The notes beneath the pieces are model-generated. The model ran no database searches and was not told the origin of the DNA. It saw nothing but the letters and a program-made list of their open reading frames with translations. From Dimargaris cristalligena (lineage: Eukaryota; Kickxellomycota; Dimargaritomycetes; Dimargaritales; Dimargaritaceae): a DNA stretch of 20,617 bases. Each line of letters begins with the position of its first letter. Within the stretch, counting starts at the first letter, position 1. Positions 17,721 through 20,617 of the stretch are shown here, piece after piece. The position numbers and the translations under genes are program-made. The stretch is taken from contig JANBQC010000516.1 of the NCBI GenBank assembly GCA_027576995.1, positions 1 to 20,617 of the forward strand. Reading direction: 5' to 3'.

Positions 17721-20617
17721 TGTGTGGGAGTTACTCGTAAGGCTCGTGAGGGGGGTGTTGGAATACTAAGGATGTAAAGAAAATAAAACTGGAATAAAGG
17801 GAAGAAAGCAGATAGAGGACAGTAGGTGCCTCTAGGTGGTTAGTTTTATTGAGCTGTAATTTTGATGGGGTGAAATATAAGTGGCTAACATAAATAATCT
17901 CATGATAGCAGAATAAACTAACCTAATTGGGTGGAATAGGATAGGATAAAGAACATGTAGGAACATATTCTTCAATAGGGGGGGGGTCCTGTGTCATTTA
18001 ATTGAATGTAAGGAATTTGCTACCGGTATGTACAATGGGTGAGTCAGTTGAGTAAATATAATGGTAAAGGCATAAATAGGTGAAATAAGCTAGGATAAGT
18101 GAGGTGTAACACTAAATAATAGTTTCAAACTGCTCAGCTAGTGCGAAGGAAAAAACATGTGTGATGGGATAGCTGTGCTGCCGTGGGCAGCCGGCCAGAG
18201 GCCGTGTAAGCTCCAGCACATATTGCTAATCCAAAAAGTAGTCATGCTTTGGATGAATTCAAGGCCACCGGACAATTGACGAGTTATTTCCATGGGAACG
18301 GTCCGGGGTCGTTAATATTATTTTATTTCTTTATGCTAGCTGGTTCTCTTTTCCTTCAGCTTTCCAAATTATACTTCCATTTACTTTTCCGTCTATTATT
18401 GATGAAGTTATAGGTCATCAAAGTCAATGATGATTTTAAAGCCATGACAATTGACCACCTTATATTACCACTTTTATGCTATGACGATCCTTTATGAGTA
18501 GGGCTTGGGAATAACCAGCCTCTGGTGGAATCCTTCTTGGAGTCACACCATACAATTGCTTAAACATGAATTCCTTTTTTATCAATATCCGACATGAAGA
18601 AGGACTGGGAAGACTGTGTCTTCCAACCTTCCAATTTCTAAATTTTGCTCTTTCCAACCTATTTATGACCATAGTTTAGCCAGTAGGTCAAGTTTTTTCC
18701 CTATTTTTTAGGTTTTTTTTATGACCTACAATTATTGCAGTATTACTCTTAGCTATAATTATGTCGCCCGAGTTAACCACTCTTAGTCCGTCAAGAGTCT
18801 CAGGGGTAGGCTTCTAACAGTAGGCGGGGCGTTGGGCACGGCCAAGCGGGCTACTAGTGTTAGGGGTGGTGGCAAGACTAACCGAATAAAGCAAGCGTAG
18901 GATGTGGGTGAGGTCCTGTGCACTAGATGCACACTTACTGGTCAGTACTGGGGGGTGAGCGAGTATAGAGTTTATTGAGGTAAACTACGGGGGTAAGAAT
19001 AAGCTAAAGTCCTAACCGGTCCCAAAGGGGAGCCTGGTTATATATACGCTGAGGATGCCTCCCAAGGGGAGGTCCTGAAGGGGGAACTACATAATGGCTA
19101 ATAATAAGGTGGAACCGGCTGGCCCTCAGTTGAGCGGGGCTTCCATGGGAATTGGAAGGCACTAGGATCACCTATGAGTGATTAGTGCGAACTCCGGGAG
19201 GTCTGGCCGGTTAAGGGGCTATCACTGATGTTCGGCCTGGTTAGGGCTGGGGGGGTACAATATGGCGCTATATGGCCTGATATGATGGCGGTCATATCGG
19301 TTGGATTAGGACAGATTAGGAGGGGCGACAATTTATATACATATTTTCCATTCCTATTGTTTTCCGAATCTTATACAGCTGAGTTGGACTTCTCTTATTT
19401 TCACTAATCACACCCAGGTGTAATTAGGTAAACAGCCTCGGTCTACCTCTACATATTATAAACAGTACAATGTTATGATTCTTATTAATTGTTTACCCCA
19501 GGATTAACAAAAGTCCATTATAATTACGACTGGTAACACAACTTAACCCAGGGGGCATATGTTTGACCCCATCTCCGAATGACTAGGCATCAGCCATTCC
19601 TTGGTCTCCGACTGTTACTATTTACCTTGGCCTGAATACAACAGCACGTAACTATTCATTTGCATCTTTAAGTTACAAATTCGCCCTCCTCAAGCATTAT
19701 AGATCTCGTGTTTTATATAGCAGTACCCAATATCAATTCCATACAGCGTTTTGGTGTTGATAAAGTTGTAAGCTCCTGGCTCACCGCGTGTGTCGCTCGG
19801 TTTCCTAAGTCTTAAATAATCGATGGGTTGCGAGGTGGTCATTTTTTAGCATTTATCTAAGCTTACCTTGGCTGGGCATTCAACTTTAACTATAGCGGGT
19901 GCGCACATATTCTTGTACTCCCAGTTATTCCACGGCATTCAGGACAACCGTCAAGCCCTCTCTAAAACTTTCTGGATATCAGTTAGACTTGGGGACAATA
20001 TCCTACTCACATGGTTAGGCCGGGCAGCGGGTTGGCGTTGGCCAAGTGCAGTGTTGGGGTGATTATTGTAGGGGATTACTGGGCTCCGGGTGTTGTCCAC
20101 AGTCCTGTCATGCCTCGCCAAGTATGTGATTGGTATCCTGGAGCAGATTAGCCAGTACCCAGACTAACCTATGGGTGGCCAATATGCCCAAAGACTTGCC
20201 AATATAGCCCCACCTCTATTCCTTATCTTGCGTAAATGGGGAAGCAGTCAAATGAAAATGTAAGTAAGGTAAAACAGTACAGGGCACCATCCAAATCCCT
20301 AAGGTATACAGTCTTTCTTATTTTTTTAAAAAAACCGCTGGTATCTACTCCGCACGTTCAAAGGAGAACTGGAGCTGCCAGGGGTCAGAAAATAGTTGAA
20401 GTGTAGGTGAGAGCCCTCAATTCAAGCGATATGTGAGCTTCACGGCATAGAGCGGGCCAAATAACTTCAAGTTTAACTAGTGGTTGTTTTTCTGTTTTAT
20501 ATACTACAAGGGTAGTGTTGCTGAGCAGTGTACCTATTAGTCTAACAAATGTCCTACCTGAAAACAATAATTTTTATAATACACCACTGAGACGGACAGC
20601 GGATACTTTGATAGCAT
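17721..20617. other. Region right of the pseudogene, no clear gene
   Basis: The first 400 bases are purine-rich on the + strand. A TGAGTCA site is at 18040-18046. An 8-bp inverted repeat (GTAGGTCA 18683-18690, TGACCTAC 18722-18729) encloses a T-rich loop. Between 18780 and 19330 the + strand is G-rich with no open frame of note. On the minus strand, AAG|GTAAGC at 19866/19865 resembles a splice donor preceded by short coding-like pieces (to about 20000) broken by stops; a decayed exon is possible. The frame 19868-20062 (+) has no domain. Confidence 0.4.
18138..18293 (-). CDS. Short ORF with RNase T2-like HGLWP motif (possible gene fragment)
   Basis: A 51-codon minus-strand frame contains WSLHGLWP at 18215-18192. 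That matches the first conserved active-site segment of RNase T2 proteins (W/F-x-I/L-HGLWP, with the catalytic His), and the preceding FIQSMTTFW loosely resembles the strand before it. No second segment (HEWxKHG) was found nearby, the usual Asp/Asn after the Pro is missing, and the frame ends soon after. It could be a decayed exon of a secreted RNase or a coincidence. Confidence 0.2.
   Translation of the reverse strand: MEITRQLSGGLEFIQSMTTFWISNMCWSLHGLWPAAHGSTAIPSHMFFPSH

Overview
The window looks like nuclear DNA of an intron-rich, early-diverging fungus, possibly of the zoopagomycotan/kickxellomycotinan type (that lineage guess is weak). The evidence is a Pol III tRNA gene, spliced genes with GTRNGT donors and TACTAAC-like branch sequences, GC-rich coding exons in AT-rich non-coding DNA, and Ala/Thr/Pro/Ser-rich inserts in several proteins.

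Left part, + strand (1-6858): a tRNA-Arg(ACG) cut by the window edge; a two-exon mitochondrial-type holo-ACP synthase (PPT2/AcpS, 335-1074); a four-exon tRNA m1G9 methyltransferase (TRM10, 1573-3189); and a seven-exon LETM1/MDM38 inner mitochondrial membrane protein (3749-6858). The splice junctions were built by hand: reading phases match at every junction, total lengths divide by three, and the joined proteins follow the family patterns through their conserved motifs.

Middle (6859-15635): mostly non-coding. It contains one intact intronless gene (10554-11891) for a mitochondrial protein kinase of the PDK/BCKDK family in which the catalytic Glu of the N-box is Lys and the glycine loop is lost, so it is predicted to be a pseudokinase. 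There is also a possible tiny spliced gene at 9495-9843 and a CRE-containing hairpin at 8824-8859.

Right part, - strand (15636-17720): a decayed gene. Its first exon encodes a signal peptide followed by an F-box-like segment, and the body carries TAA, TGA, TAG and TGA stops plus two frame changes before a 382-codon open 3' part. The remaining 2.9 kb has no convincing gene, only a short minus-strand ORF with an RNase T2-like HGLWP motif.

Functionally, three of the four intact protein genes (PPT2, LETM1, the PDK-like protein) belong to mitochondrial biology. TRM10 acts on G9 of tRNAs, and the neighbouring tRNA-Arg has G at that position. I see no operon, phage, transposon, CRISPR array or clearly new multi-gene system. 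The most notable items are the predicted pseudokinase and the broken secreted F-box-like gene.
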